Positions 37,028-44,771 of a DNA stretch of 64,000 nucleotides are shown piece after piece. The position numbers were made by a program, and so were the translations under genes. How positions within the stretch are numbered: position 1 is the first letter of the stretch; each line of letters starts with the position of its first letter. The notes under the pieces are model-generated. The model was not told the DNA's origin. It was given only the letters and a program-made list of their open reading frames with translations, and did not search any database. Source of the stretch: Rhodospirillales bacterium (lineage in GTDB: Bacteria; Pseudomonadota; Alphaproteobacteria; Rhodospirillales; Defluviicoccaceae); assembly GCA_016710335.1 (NCBI GenBank), contig JADJXQ010000025.1, positions 1 through 64,000 on the forward strand, written 5' to 3'.

Positions 37028-39123
37028 CGCCGGGGACGCTTCGGGAGATTTCCGTGGAACGGCTGACGCACGATCAAGCCGAGCAGGAACTGGAGGCCCT
37101 GGCGGCTGAGATCGCCGGTCACGACAAGGCCTACCACCAGGACGACGCGCCGATCGTCACCGACGCCGAGTACGATTCGCTGCGGCGGCGCAACGAGGCG
37201 ATCGAGGCGCGCTTCCCGGACCTGGTCCGCGATGACAGCCCGGCGAAGCGGGTCGGCGCACCGCCTGCGGCGGCATTCGCCAAGGTGACCCACCGCCGGC
37301 CGATGCTGTCCCTCGCCAACGCCTTCAGCGAGGGCGAGTTGCGCGAGTTCGTCGCTAGCGTCCGCCGGTTCCTGAAGCCGCTCCGCGACGATCCGAGCCT
37401 GCCGCTCGAGATGATGGCCGAACCCAAGATCGACGGCCTCTCGGTGTCGCTCCGCTACGAGCACGGTCGATTCATGCAGGGCGCGACCCGCGGCGATGGC
37501 GCCACCGGCGAGGATGTCACCGCGAACCTGCGAACGCTCGCCGACGTCCCCGCACGCATCGACGGCGGGCTGGAGGTCATCGACGTGCGTGGCGAGGTCT
37601 ATATGAGCCGCGCCGACTTCGCCCAACTCAACGAGCGCCAGCGGGCGGCGGGAGCCAAGGTGTTCGCCAACCCCCGCAACGCCGCCGCCGGATCGTTGCG
37701 GCAACTCAACCCCGCCGTCACCGCCGGCCGCCCTCTCCGCTTCTTCGCCTATGCGTGGGGAGAGATCAGCGGAACCGTCGCCGACACCCACGAGCGCTTT
37801 CTGGTCCGGCTCGGCGACTGGGGCTTCCACGTCAACCCGGAAGCGCGGCTCTGCCGTGACGTGGACGAGATGCTGGCCTTCTACCGGAACCTGGAGGGAC
37901 GGCGACCCAGCCTGCCCTACGACATCGACGGCATCGTCTACAAGGTCAACCGTCTCGACTGGCAGGAGCGCCTCGGCAGCGTCAGCCGCGCGCCGCGCTG
38001 GGCGATCGCTCAGAAGTTTCCGGCCGAGCGGGCGCAGACCGTGGTCCAGGACATTCGCGTCCAGGTGGGGCGCACCGGCACCCTCACCCCGGTCGCAGAA
38101 CTGGCGCCGGTGACCGTCGGCGGGGTCGTGGTCTCGCGGGCGACGCTGCACAACGAGGACGAGATCCGCCGCAAGGACGTGCGGGTCGGCGACACCGTGG
38201 TCGTGCAGCGCGCCGGCGACGTTATCCCGCAGGTGGTCGCGGTGGTCGCGGAGAAGCGCCCCGCCGGCTCCGGGCCGTTCGCGTTCCCGGACCATTGCCC
38301 CGAGTGCGGCAGCATCGCGGTACGCGAGGCGGGGGAAGTAGCGCGCCGCTGCACCGGCGGCCTGATCTGCCCGGCCCAGGCGGTCGAGCGCCTCCGCCAC
38401 TTCGTGTCCCGTGACGCCTTCGACATCGACGGCCTCGGCGCCAAGCACGCAGAAGCTTTCTGGCGCGACGGCCTGCTCAACGGCCCCGCCGACATCTTCC
38501 GGCTGGCAGAGCGCGCCGACGAGATCAGTGAGCGGGAAAAGTGGGGCAAGCGGTCGGTCGACAACCTTCTTGCCGCCATCGACGCCCGACGCCGCATCCC
38601 CCTCGACCGCTTCATCTACGCCCTGGGCATCCGCCAGGTCGGCCAAGCGACGGCCCGCCTCCTCGCCCGCCACTACGGCTCGCTCACAGCATGGCGCGCT
38701 GCCATGCAGGCGGCCAACGATCCCGACAGCGACGCGTGGCGCGAACTCGTCAACATCGACGGCATCGGCCCGTCGGTGGCGGCCGATCTTGCGGCGTTCT
38801 TCGCCGAGCCCCACAACCGGGAGATCCTCGACGACCTGGGCTCGCTGCTGACCATCGAGCCCGTCGCCGCTCCCGCCACCGCAACCGCGTCCCCGGTCGC
38901 CGGCAAGACCGTGGTCTTTACCGGCACCCTCGAAACCCAGACCCGCAGCGAAGCCAAGTCCCGCGCCGAGGCCTTGGGCGCCAAGGTCGCCGGCTCCGTC
39001 TCCAAGAAGACCGACTACGTCATCATCGGCGCCGACGCCGGCATCAAAGCCCAAAAAGCCGCCGCCCTCGGCGTCACCACCTTGACGGAACAGGAGTGGC
39101 TGGAGTTGATCGGCGGCGGTTGA
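37024..39123 (+). CDS. ligA: NAD+-dependent DNA ligase LigA
   Basis: 699 residues. Domain Ia (YHQDDAPIVTDAEYDSLRR), adenylation domain with the catalytic Lys135 in MAEPKIDGLSVSLRY, then GDGATGEDVTANLRT, an OB fold, a four-Cys zinc finger (CPECG...CTGGLICP), helix-hairpin-helix repeats and a C-terminal BRCT domain (GKTVVFTGTLETQTRSEAK). Seals nicks in replication and repair. ATGA overlap with recN. Confidence 0.98.
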   Translation: MTPGTLREISVERLTHDQAEQELEALAAEIAGHDKAYHQDDAPIVTDAEYDSLRRRNEAIEARFPDLVRDDSPAKRVGAPPAAAFAKVTHRRPMLSLANAFSEGELREFVASVRRFLKPLRDDPSLPLEMMAEPKIDGLSVSLRYEHGRFMQGATRGDGATGEDVTANLRTLADVPARIDGGLEVIDVRGEVYMSRADFAQLNERQRAAGAKVFANPRNAAAGSLRQLNPAVTAGRPLRFFAYAWGEISGTVADTHERFLVRLGDWGFHVNPEARLCRDVDEMLAFYRNLEGRRPSLPYDIDGIVYKVNRLDWQERLGSVSRAPRWAIAQKFPAERAQTVVQDIRVQVGRTGTLTPVAELAPVTVGGVVVSRATLHNEDEIRRKDVRVGDTVVVQRAGDVIPQVVAVVAEKRPAGSGPFAFPDHCPECGSIAVREAGEVARRCTGGLICPAQAVERLRHFVSRDAFDIDGLGAKHAEAFWRDGLLNGPADIFRLAERADEISEREKWGKRSVDNLLAAIDARRRIPLDRFIYALGIRQVGQATARLLARHYGSLTAWRAAMQAANDPDSDAWRELVNIDGIGPSVAADLAAFFAEPHNREILDDLGSLLTIEPVAAPATATASPVAGKTVVFTGTLETQTRSEAKSRAEALGAKVAGSVSKKTDYVIIGADAGIKAQKAAALGVTTLTEQEWLELIGGG

Positions 39124-39162
39124 CGAGGGTGAAACGCTAAGCGGTTGAGGTGTTGCTGCGAC

Positions 39163-39442
39163 ATGATACTGTCATTAAGACACAGGGACCTGGAGCCGCT
39201 TTACGAGAACGGCCGGCGCGAGCAAGCTCCAGCCTGACACCGTGGCGAAAATCCGACGCATCTTGGCGCGGATGGACGGCGCTGAGACAGTGAGCGACAT
39301 TGATGCTCCGGGATTCAGGTTGCACCCCCTCAAGGGAGACCGGCAAGGCTTCTGGGCCGTCTCGGTCACGGGAATCTGGCGCATCATCTTCCGTTTTGTC
39401 ACCGAGAACGCTGAAGATGTCGATTTGGTCGATTATCACTGA
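39163..39442 (+). pseudogene. higB: HigB-type (RelE superfamily) toxin, frameshifted
   Basis: Reads MILSLRHRDLEPLYENGR, then one extra base near 39215-39218, then ASKLQPDTVAKIRRILARMD and on to FVTENAEDVDLVDYH. Removing one base gives 92 residues, the normal size of HigB-like plasmid-killer toxins, mRNA interferases that act at the ribosome. The usual GNWRI motif is GIWRI here, a change in a conserved position. Because the antitoxin next door is also broken and truncated, real decay is as likely as a sequencing error. Confidence 0.75.
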
Positions 39443-39455
39443 GGATACCCGCAAC

Positions 39456-39655
39456 ATGCCCATGTTCGACCGCCTCACCCCGGCGAACACCTCCGCGAGG
39501 ACTGGCTCACCCCGCTCGGTCTGACGGTGACGCGGTCCGCAGACATCCTCGGCGTCGCCCGCAGGACTCTCGATGCCATCGTCAACGGCCGCGCCGGCAT
39601 CTCCCTAGATACGGCCATCCGCATCTCCAAAGCCTTCGGCGGCACCTCAAGGTAG
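39456..39655 (+). pseudogene. higA: HigA-type antitoxin, frameshifted and C-terminally truncated
   Basis: Starts MPMFDRL; one base is missing near 39472, after which HPGEHLREDWLTPLGL and ADILGVARRTLDAIVNGRAG give a helix-turn-helix of the HigA/VapI type. Repaired, it has 66 residues and stops at TAG after SKAFGGTSR. Family members continue with a TPExW...YDL end of about 30 residues, which is absent in every frame. The stop is followed by an AT-rich stretch. HigA normally neutralises HigB and represses the operon through this HTH. Confidence 0.72.
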
Positions 39656-39680
39656 TTTTTCCCTTCTACGTGTGCTCCTC

Positions 39681-39711
39681 CTCGGTAAGTGAATCTTATA
39701 ATTTTACCGAG
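39681..39711. promoter_or_regulatory. AT-rich inverted repeat containing a TATAAT box
   Basis: CTCGGTAA (39681-39688) and TTACCGAG (39704-39711) are perfect 8-base arms around a 15-base AT-rich loop that includes TATAAT (39697-39702). It lies beyond the truncated higA in the least GC-rich stretch of the window. It could be an operator over a promoter, or a relic of an inserted element. No suitable -35 box was found. Confidence 0.35.
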
Positions 39712-39808
39712 CGTTAAAATCCAGGGCAACAAAGGGTGATTTCTCATTTTGCCCATGGCGACGGCATCAAAGACGTCCGAACAGGCGAACCCGGGCTATG
39801 CATGCACA

Positions 39809-39841
39809 CGTCGGAATACGCTTCGGCTAATCCACCCGACG
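39809..39841. repeat. Imperfect hairpin with TTCG loop
   Basis: CGTCGGAATACGC, a TTCG tetraloop and GCTAATCCACCCGACG form an imperfect hairpin just downstream of the vapC stop. The wording resembles short palindromes often found between genes in proteobacteria. It could end transcription of the vapBC-like pair, but no U-tract follows. Confidence 0.35.
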
Positions 39842-39862
39842 CATGAAGCTGGCTTGAGTGTA

Positions 39863-40285
39863 TTACCCGCCATGCGGCAGGGCGGCGAGGCCGCAGCGGC
39901 GGGCGGCGGCGGCGAGGGCGCGGTCTTTGGTGGCGAGCGGCAGGGCGCTGCGCAGGGCCAGCTCCAGGTAGGCGGCGTCGTAGGTGGTCAGGTGTTCGGC
40001 GCGGGCCAAGGCTAGCACTTGGCGCAGCGCCCGAGCAGGGCCTTCATGGTCCGTGACGATCGGAAGCACGGCGATCGGCTCAAGGCGGGCGCTCGTGTCA
40101 GCGGCGCTCAAACGTCCGCAGCGTTCGGCCTGGATCAGCACGTTGCCAAGCTCGAGGTGCCAGAGAGCCGGAACCAGCGCGCCGTCGTCACGCACGCGCT
40201 GAAGGATGGCGTCGGTCTCGGGTGAGGCTTCGTCCTCGAAACACCACGCCACCGCCACCGAACAATCGAGAACCAAGCCGGCCAC
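39863..40285 (-). CDS. vapC: VapC-type PIN-domain toxin
   Basis: 140 residues. The PIN ribonuclease acidic set is complete: Asp7 (LVLDCSVAVAW), Glu45 (LWHLELGNVL), Asp103 (TTYDAAYLELAL) and Asp121 (LATKDRAL). VapC toxins cleave specific RNAs with Mg2+. The gene follows its antitoxin by six bases on the same strand. It appears intact. Confidence 0.9.
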   Translation of the reverse strand: MAGLVLDCSVAVAWCFEDEASPETDAILQRVRDDGALVPALWHLELGNVLIQAERCGRLSAADTSARLEPIAVLPIVTDHEGPARALRQVLALARAEHLTTYDAAYLELALRSALPLATKDRALAAAARRCGLAALPHGG

Positions 40286-40291
40286 TGCCGC

Positions 40292-40531
40292 TCACCGGCG
40301 TCCTTCATCCCGCAAATCCTTCCAATCGAGATCGCCAAGCGTAACGCCCCGGCGTGCGGCCCTGAGGCGGGCGATGCTCTCGTCCATCCGGGCGCGGTCG
40401 GCGGCCGCCTCCGGGACCAGCCGCGCGATTGGCTTGCCGTGCTTGGTGATCACGACCTGCTCGCCGCGCGCGACGCGGTCGAGCAATGCCGAGAAATGGG
40501 TCTTGGCCTCAAACGCGCCGACGGTGATCAT
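40292..40531 (-). CDS. vapB: Phd/YefM-type antitoxin of the VapC pair
   Basis: 79 residues. MITVGAFEAKTHFSALLDRVARG followed by VVITKHGKPIARLVP is the Phd/YefM (type II antitoxin) fold; a charged C-terminal tail would wrap the toxin. Antitoxin-first order and the six-base gap to the PIN toxin indicate one autoregulated operon. The symbol is by role; by fold it is Phd-like. Confidence 0.88.
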   Translation of the reverse strand: MITVGAFEAKTHFSALLDRVARGEQVVITKHGKPIARLVPEAAADRARMDESIARLRAARRGVTLGDLDWKDLRDEGRR

Positions 40532-40561
40532 GACGTTGCCAAATTCAGCCAGAAACTCAGA

Positions 40562-40777
40562 CTAGTCTAACGATTTGGACTGTTGCGGTCCAGCGGGTTG
40601 CGGCGATTGCTGACGGCGCATGGTGTCCTGCTGTACGCAGCGCGGAAGGGCGGCGAACGGCACGTTCTCGTTGGCGAACCGCACCGCGCGCAATGCCGGT
40701 TCCAGGGGAAACACTCGCTCGTCGCGCAGCATGTCGCCGGCGCAATGGAGACAAACGCGAATGTCCTCCCGGGTCAC
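40562..40777 (-). CDS. Possible small hypothetical protein
   Basis: 71 residues: a CLHC pair near residues 9-12, RDERVFPLEPALRAVRFAN in the middle and a Gln/Pro-rich end. I do not recognise it. The residue mix is less skewed than that of shadow frames in GC-rich DNA, which is the only reason to list it. It lies directly between vapB and a palindromic repeat, 31 bases from vapB's start, so it may equally be a gene remnant. Confidence 0.25.
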   Translation of the reverse strand: MTREDIRVCLHCAGDMLRDERVFPLEPALRAVRFANENVPFAALPRCVQQDTMRRQQSPQPAGPQQSKSLD

Positions 40778-40779
40778 CC

Positions 40780-40880
40780 TTCATTGCGAGCAGAGCCGCA
40801 GGTCATGCGCGGCAATTCGGGAACCTGATGCGGTGCCATAATCTGGATTGCCACGTCGGTTGCGCCTTCTCGCAACGACA
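40780..40880. repeat. Interspersed palindromic repeat element, copy 2
   Basis: The left arm begins TCATTGCGAGCAGAGCCGC (40781) and holds GCGGCAATTC. The right arm is inverted, CTGGATTGCCACGTCGGTTG to CTCGCAACGAC (about 40843-40879). The right arm, reversed, matches the left arm of the element at 13242-13347 at most positions. The pair can fold into a long hairpin, between the small ORF and the end of the acetoacetyl-CoA synthetase gene. Confidence 0.65.
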
Positions 40881-40894
40881 AGCTTGACGACTGA

Positions 40895-42853
40895 TCAGCC
40901 CGCCAACTCCGCCAAGTCCTCGTACAGCGCCAGCGCTTCGGGGTTGGCTAGGGCGTCGGTGTTCTTGACGGGGCGGCCGTGGATGGTGTCGCGGACGGCG
41001 ATCTCGGTGATCTTGCCGCTCTTGGTGCGCGGGATGTCGGCGACCTGGATGACCTTGGCGGGGACGTGGCGGGGGCTGCAGGTGGCGCGGATGTGCGCCT
41101 TGATGCGGCTGATCAGCGTCTCGTCCAGCGTCAGCCCGGGCCGCAGCACCACGAACAGCACGATGCGCACGTCGCCCTGCCAGTCCTGGCCGACACAGAT
41201 CGCCTCCACAACCTCGTCGAGGCGCTCCACCTGACGGTAGATTTCGGCGGTGCCGATGCGCACCCCGCCGGGATTCAGGGTCGCGTCGGAACGGCCGTGG
41301 ATCACGAACCCGCCATGCGCTGTCCGCTCCACGTAGTCGCCGTGGTGCCAGACGCCCGGAAAGCGCTCGAAGTAGGCGGCCCGGTACTTGACGCCATCCG
41401 GGTCGTTCCAGAAGCCGACCGGCATCGACGGGAACGGCGCCGTGCACACCAGTTCGCCCTTGCCGCCGCGCAACGGCTTGCCCTCGTCGTCGAACACGTC
41501 GACGGCCATGCCGAGCCCCGCGGTCTGGATCTCGCCCCGCCACACCGGCGCGATCGGGTTCCCGAGGACGAAGCAGGAGATCAGGTCGGTGCCGCCCGCG
41601 ATGGAGGCCAGATGCAGGTCCGCCTTGATGTCGCGGTAGACGAAGTCGAACGCCTCGGGGGCCAGCGGCGAGCCGGTCGAGGTCATGGTGCGCAACGTCG
41701 CGAGCGCGTGGGTTTCGCGCGGCCTCAACCCAGCCTTCGCGACAGCGTCGATGTACTTGGCCGACGTGCCGAACAGGGTCATGCCCTCGCCATCGGCGTA
41801 GTCGAACAGCACGTTGCCGTCGGGGTGGAACGGCGAGCCGTCGTAGAGCAAGAGTGTCGCCTGGCTGGCGAGGGCTGAAACCAGCCAGTTCCACATCATC
41901 CAGCCGAGGGTAGTGAAATAGAACACCCGGTCGTTCGGCCGGATGTCGCAATGCAGAAGATGCTCCTTCATGTGCTGGAGGAGGGTGCCGCCGGCGCCGT
42001 GGATGATGCACTTGGGCACCCCGGTGGTGCCGGACGAATACATGATATAGACGGGGTGGTCGAACGGCAGCCGCCGGAACGGGATGGTCTCCTCGGGCTC
42101 GATGTCGGCGACGAATTCCGCCAGCGTCACCGCGTCGGCGATCCCGTCGAGAGGCGGCGCGGCGCGGGTGTAGGGCACGACAACGCAGTGCTGCAGCGTC
42201 GGCAGCCTGGGCCGGATCTCGGAAAGCTTGCCCATGACGTCGACAGTCTTGCCGCCGTAGAAGTATCCGTCTGCGGCGAACAGCACCTTGGGCTCGATCT
42301 GGCCGAAGCGGTCGAGCACCCCCTGGACGCCGAAGTCGGGCGAACACGACGACCACACGGCGCCGAGGCTGGTGCTCGCCAGCATGGCAATGACCGACTC
42401 AGGCATGTTGGGAAGGTACCCTGCGACCCGATCGCCGACGCCGACGCCGGCCTGCCGCAACGCCTGGGCGAGGCGGGACACATCGTCGTACAACTCGCCG
42501 AAGGACAGCCGCCGGCGTACCCGATCCTCGCCGCGGAACACGATGGCATCGGCGTCGTCGCGACGGCGCAGAAGGTTTTCGGCGAAGTTGAGCTTGGCTC
42601 CCGGGAACCACCGCGCCCCCGGCATACGGCCGCCGTGTTCCAGAACCGGAAGCCCCCACGTTTCGGCGCTGACGAAGGCGAACTCCTTGAGGCTTTGCCA
42701 GAACTTCTCCTTCTCGGCGATCGAGAAGGCGTAGAGGGCGGAATAGTCGGGGACGTTGACGTTCCAGTCGCTCCCGACCTCCTCCATGAAGCGGGTCAGG
42801 TTGCTCTCCAGGACGCGGCTCCGGCCCGGCCGCCACAGAGGTTCGGACACCAT
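40895..42853 (-). CDS. Acetoacetyl-CoA synthetase (acetoacetate--CoA ligase)
   Basis: 652 residues from the ATG at 42853 (MVSEPLWRP, with GGGGAGG just upstream); ATGs at 42865 and 42874 are alternatives, and the frame is open to 42976. ANL-superfamily adenylating enzyme: core loop IMYSSGTTGVPKCIIHG, GWMMWNWLVSALA, HGRSDATLNPGGVRIGTAEIY and the catalytic-lysine motif PRTKSGKITEIAVRD. The PLWRPS-type start and GARWFPGAKLNFAENLL are typical of acetoacetyl-CoA synthetases, which salvage acetoacetate from PHB or ketone-body metabolism. Length matches the family (about 650). Confidence 0.93.
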   Translation of the reverse strand: MVSEPLWRPGRSRVLESNLTRFMEEVGSDWNVNVPDYSALYAFSIAEKEKFWQSLKEFAFVSAETWGLPVLEHGGRMPGARWFPGAKLNFAENLLRRRDDADAIVFRGEDRVRRRLSFGELYDDVSRLAQALRQAGVGVGDRVAGYLPNMPESVIAMLASTSLGAVWSSCSPDFGVQGVLDRFGQIEPKVLFAADGYFYGGKTVDVMGKLSEIRPRLPTLQHCVVVPYTRAAPPLDGIADAVTLAEFVADIEPEETIPFRRLPFDHPVYIMYSSGTTGVPKCIIHGAGGTLLQHMKEHLLHCDIRPNDRVFYFTTLGWMMWNWLVSALASQATLLLYDGSPFHPDGNVLFDYADGEGMTLFGTSAKYIDAVAKAGLRPRETHALATLRTMTSTGSPLAPEAFDFVYRDIKADLHLASIAGGTDLISCFVLGNPIAPVWRGEIQTAGLGMAVDVFDDEGKPLRGGKGELVCTAPFPSMPVGFWNDPDGVKYRAAYFERFPGVWHHGDYVERTAHGGFVIHGRSDATLNPGGVRIGTAEIYRQVERLDEVVEAICVGQDWQGDVRIVLFVVLRPGLTLDETLISRIKAHIRATCSPRHVPAKVIQVADIPRTKSGKITEIAVRDTIHGRPVKNTDALANPEALALYEDLAELAG

Positions 42854-42975
42854 TTGCCTCCCCATGTCTTTCATTTCTCGTGTGCCAGACGCAGTATGCG
42901 GAGGCGGTTCGACCCGCGCAATGTCAACCTCCCGAGCGCCGTGGGACGCTGCCGGCTCGGAACCCGACGCAACCA

Positions 42976-43890
42976 ATGGCCTTCCACGTCACTCTCGCCG
43001 ATCGCCGCAACGCCTTGTCGGACCCGCTGCGCGCCGCCCTGTTGATGATTGGCGCCTGCCTCTGCTTTGCGAGCATGCTGACCCTTGTCCGCTACCTGTC
43101 CGCGGACATACACCCGATCCAGTCGGCTTTCTTCCGCAACCTGTTTGGGCTGTTGGCGCTTCTGCCGTGGCTGGTGCGGGACGGACTGCCCGGCTTGAAG
43201 ACGCGGCGGTTCGGCGCCCATCTGGTGCGCGCGGCGTTCGGCCTGACGGCGATGGTCTGCTTGTTCCTGTCGGTGAGCCTGATGCCGCTCGCCGAGGCGA
43301 CGGCGCTGACCTTCACGGCGCCCTTGTTCGCGACCGCCGGCGCGGCGCTGTTTCTGGGGGAGACGGTGCGAATTCGACGCTGGGCCGCCACCGTCATCGG
43401 CTTCTGCGGCACCCTGATCATCCTGCGGCCGGGCGCGGAGACGCTGTCCGGCGGCGCCGCGGTGGCGCTTGCCGCTGCCGCATTCATGGCGGCGGCGATG
43501 CTGATGATCAAGCTGCTGTCCCGCACCGAGAGCCCCAACGCCATTGTCTTCTATTTCGGAGCATTGGCGACGCCGGCGTCGTTCGTCATCGCGCTGTTCT
43601 TCTGGACGACGCCGACGCCGGTGATGTGGCTGTGGTTTGCCCTGCTTGGCGGTGTCGCAACCCTCGGCCAAGTGCTGCTGACCCGCGCCTTCGCCGCCGC
43701 CGACGCGTCGGCGGTGATCCCGTTCGACTTCGCCCGCCTGGTGTTCGTCTCCGTGTTCGCGTACCTCCTGTTCGGCCAGATCCCCGACCTTTGGACCTGG
43801 ATCGGCGCCGCCGTCATCTTCGCTGCCGTCCTCTACATCACCCACCGCGAATCCCGCCTCGGCGCCGCCAGACCCCCGCCGACGACGTAG
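42976..43890 (+). CDS. EamA/DMT-family membrane transporter
   Basis: 304 residues from the ATG at 42976. About ten transmembrane helices in two EamA repeats (first FASMLTLVRYLSADIHPIQ to FLGETVRIRRWAATVIGFCG; second FMAAAMLMIKLLSRTES to VFAYLLFGQIPDLWTWIGA). Each repeat shows the FxGE- or FGQ-type motif of drug/metabolite exporters. Substrate unknown. Divergent from acetoacetyl-CoA synthetase. Confidence 0.9.
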   Translation: MAFHVTLADRRNALSDPLRAALLMIGACLCFASMLTLVRYLSADIHPIQSAFFRNLFGLLALLPWLVRDGLPGLKTRRFGAHLVRAAFGLTAMVCLFLSVSLMPLAEATALTFTAPLFATAGAALFLGETVRIRRWAATVIGFCGTLIILRPGAETLSGGAAVALAAAAFMAAAMLMIKLLSRTESPNAIVFYFGALATPASFVIALFFWTTPTPVMWLWFALLGGVATLGQVLLTRAFAAADASAVIPFDFARLVFVSVFAYLLFGQIPDLWTWIGAAVIFAAVLYITHRESRLGAARPPPTT

Positions 43891-43979
43891 GCACTACCCG
43901 CTCCGCGTGCTTCGCGTGCTCATCTCCCCCCGCGGAACGGCGATTGCCGTCGTGTCCACTTTTCTGTACTTTTCCAGGA

Positions 43980-44258
43980 ATGGACGGGTTCGAGTGGGAC
44001 GAGCGGAAACGCCTCGCGAACATCGCCGAGCGAGGCGTCGATTTCCGTATCGCCGCCCGCATCTTCGCCAGCCCGGTGCTCGAAGCCGAAGATCGCCGCG
44101 GACAGCACAGGGAAACCCGGTTCCGCGCGTTGGGCCACGTGGGCGACGAATTCTTCCTGGTGGCCTACACGTGGCGCGGGATCAACCGGCGGATCATCAG
44201 CGCTTGGAAGGTCGGAGAAGATGGCAGAAGACGATATCAGGCACTACTCGCGCGCTGA
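43980..44258 (+). CDS. brnT: BrnT-type toxin
   Basis: 92 residues beginning MDGFEWDERKRLANIAERGVD, the BrnT opening (EWD..K...N..KHG.F), then RFRALGHVGDEFFLVAYTWRG and RIISAWKV, the RelE-like fold's core. BrnT is a ribosome-independent ribonuclease. Order toxin then antitoxin, and a 38-base overlap with brnA, are normal for this system. Confidence 0.92.
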   Translation: MDGFEWDERKRLANIAERGVDFRIAARIFASPVLEAEDRRGQHRETRFRALGHVGDEFFLVAYTWRGINRRIISAWKVGEDGRRRYQALLAR

Positions 44259-44505
44259 GCTCGAACAGATGGCACGAGACGGCGACACAGTCCCGACCCG
44301 GGCGGACGCGCCGGAGATCCGACTGGACGAAGCCTTCTGGCGCACCGCCCGCCTCGTCGTCCCCGGCAACAACGGCAAGACCTCGGTCCACCTGCGCCTC
44401 GACCCCGAGGTCTTGGAGTGGTTCCGGAGCCAGGGCAAGGGCCACTTGACCCGCATGTCTGCCGTCCTCCGAGCCTACATGGAGGCTAACCGCGACAAGC
44501 GGTAG
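44221..44505 (+). CDS. brnA: BrnA-type antitoxin
   Basis: 94 residues. The N-terminal part binds toxin (DIRHYSRAELEQMARDGDT); the C-terminal part is a ribbon-helix-helix DNA-binding domain (TSVHLRLDPEVLEWFRSQGKG, TRMSAVLRAYMEA). Starts within brnT. Intact, so this module looks functional. Confidence 0.92.
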   Translation: MAEDDIRHYSRAELEQMARDGDTVPTRADAPEIRLDEAFWRTARLVVPGNNGKTSVHLRLDPEVLEWFRSQGKGHLTRMSAVLRAYMEANRDKR

Positions 44506-44544
44506 CCGTGAAGCCGGCTTACGCTGCGGATGCCGATGCTGTAT

Positions 44545-44735
44545 TCACGCCAGGGCGGCGAGCAGGTACTTGGAGCAAACCTGCGGTGTTGCCGCCCAGT
44601 GCTTAGCGCCTTCATCGCGCCGCGTCTTCCCGTAAGGCTCGACAATCGCATCCGGCCGCGTCTTGGCGTCGACGGGCCGGTTGCGCGACGCGAGCAGGTC
44701 CCGGAACCGCTAGACCCAATAGGTATGAACCCGAT
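44545..44735 (-). pseudogene. Possible gene remnant of unknown function
   Basis: On the minus strand one frame reads RFRDLLASRNRPVDAKTRPD, then AIVEPYGKTRRDEGAKHW and ends YLLAALA at TGA 44545. Upstream it is interrupted by an in-frame TAG near 44710 with protein-like sequence (HTYWV) beyond. Composition is protein-like but I cannot place it, and it has no start. It fills most of the 266-base gap between brnA and lrgB. Confidence 0.25.
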
Positions 44736-44771
44736 TGCTGCAATGGGTAAGGAAACCTGCATTTCGAACGC

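Noticed and set aside
36400..39054. 884-residue open frame antisense to recN and ligA
   Set aside because: Low-complexity Asp/Gly/Arg/His-rich translation typical of a shadow frame in GC-rich DNA; recN and ligA on the other strand are fully supported.
39443..40894. Insertion sequence in the toxin-antitoxin stretch
   Set aside because: No transposase fragment or paired terminal inverted repeats with target duplications could be recognised; only short palindromes are seen.
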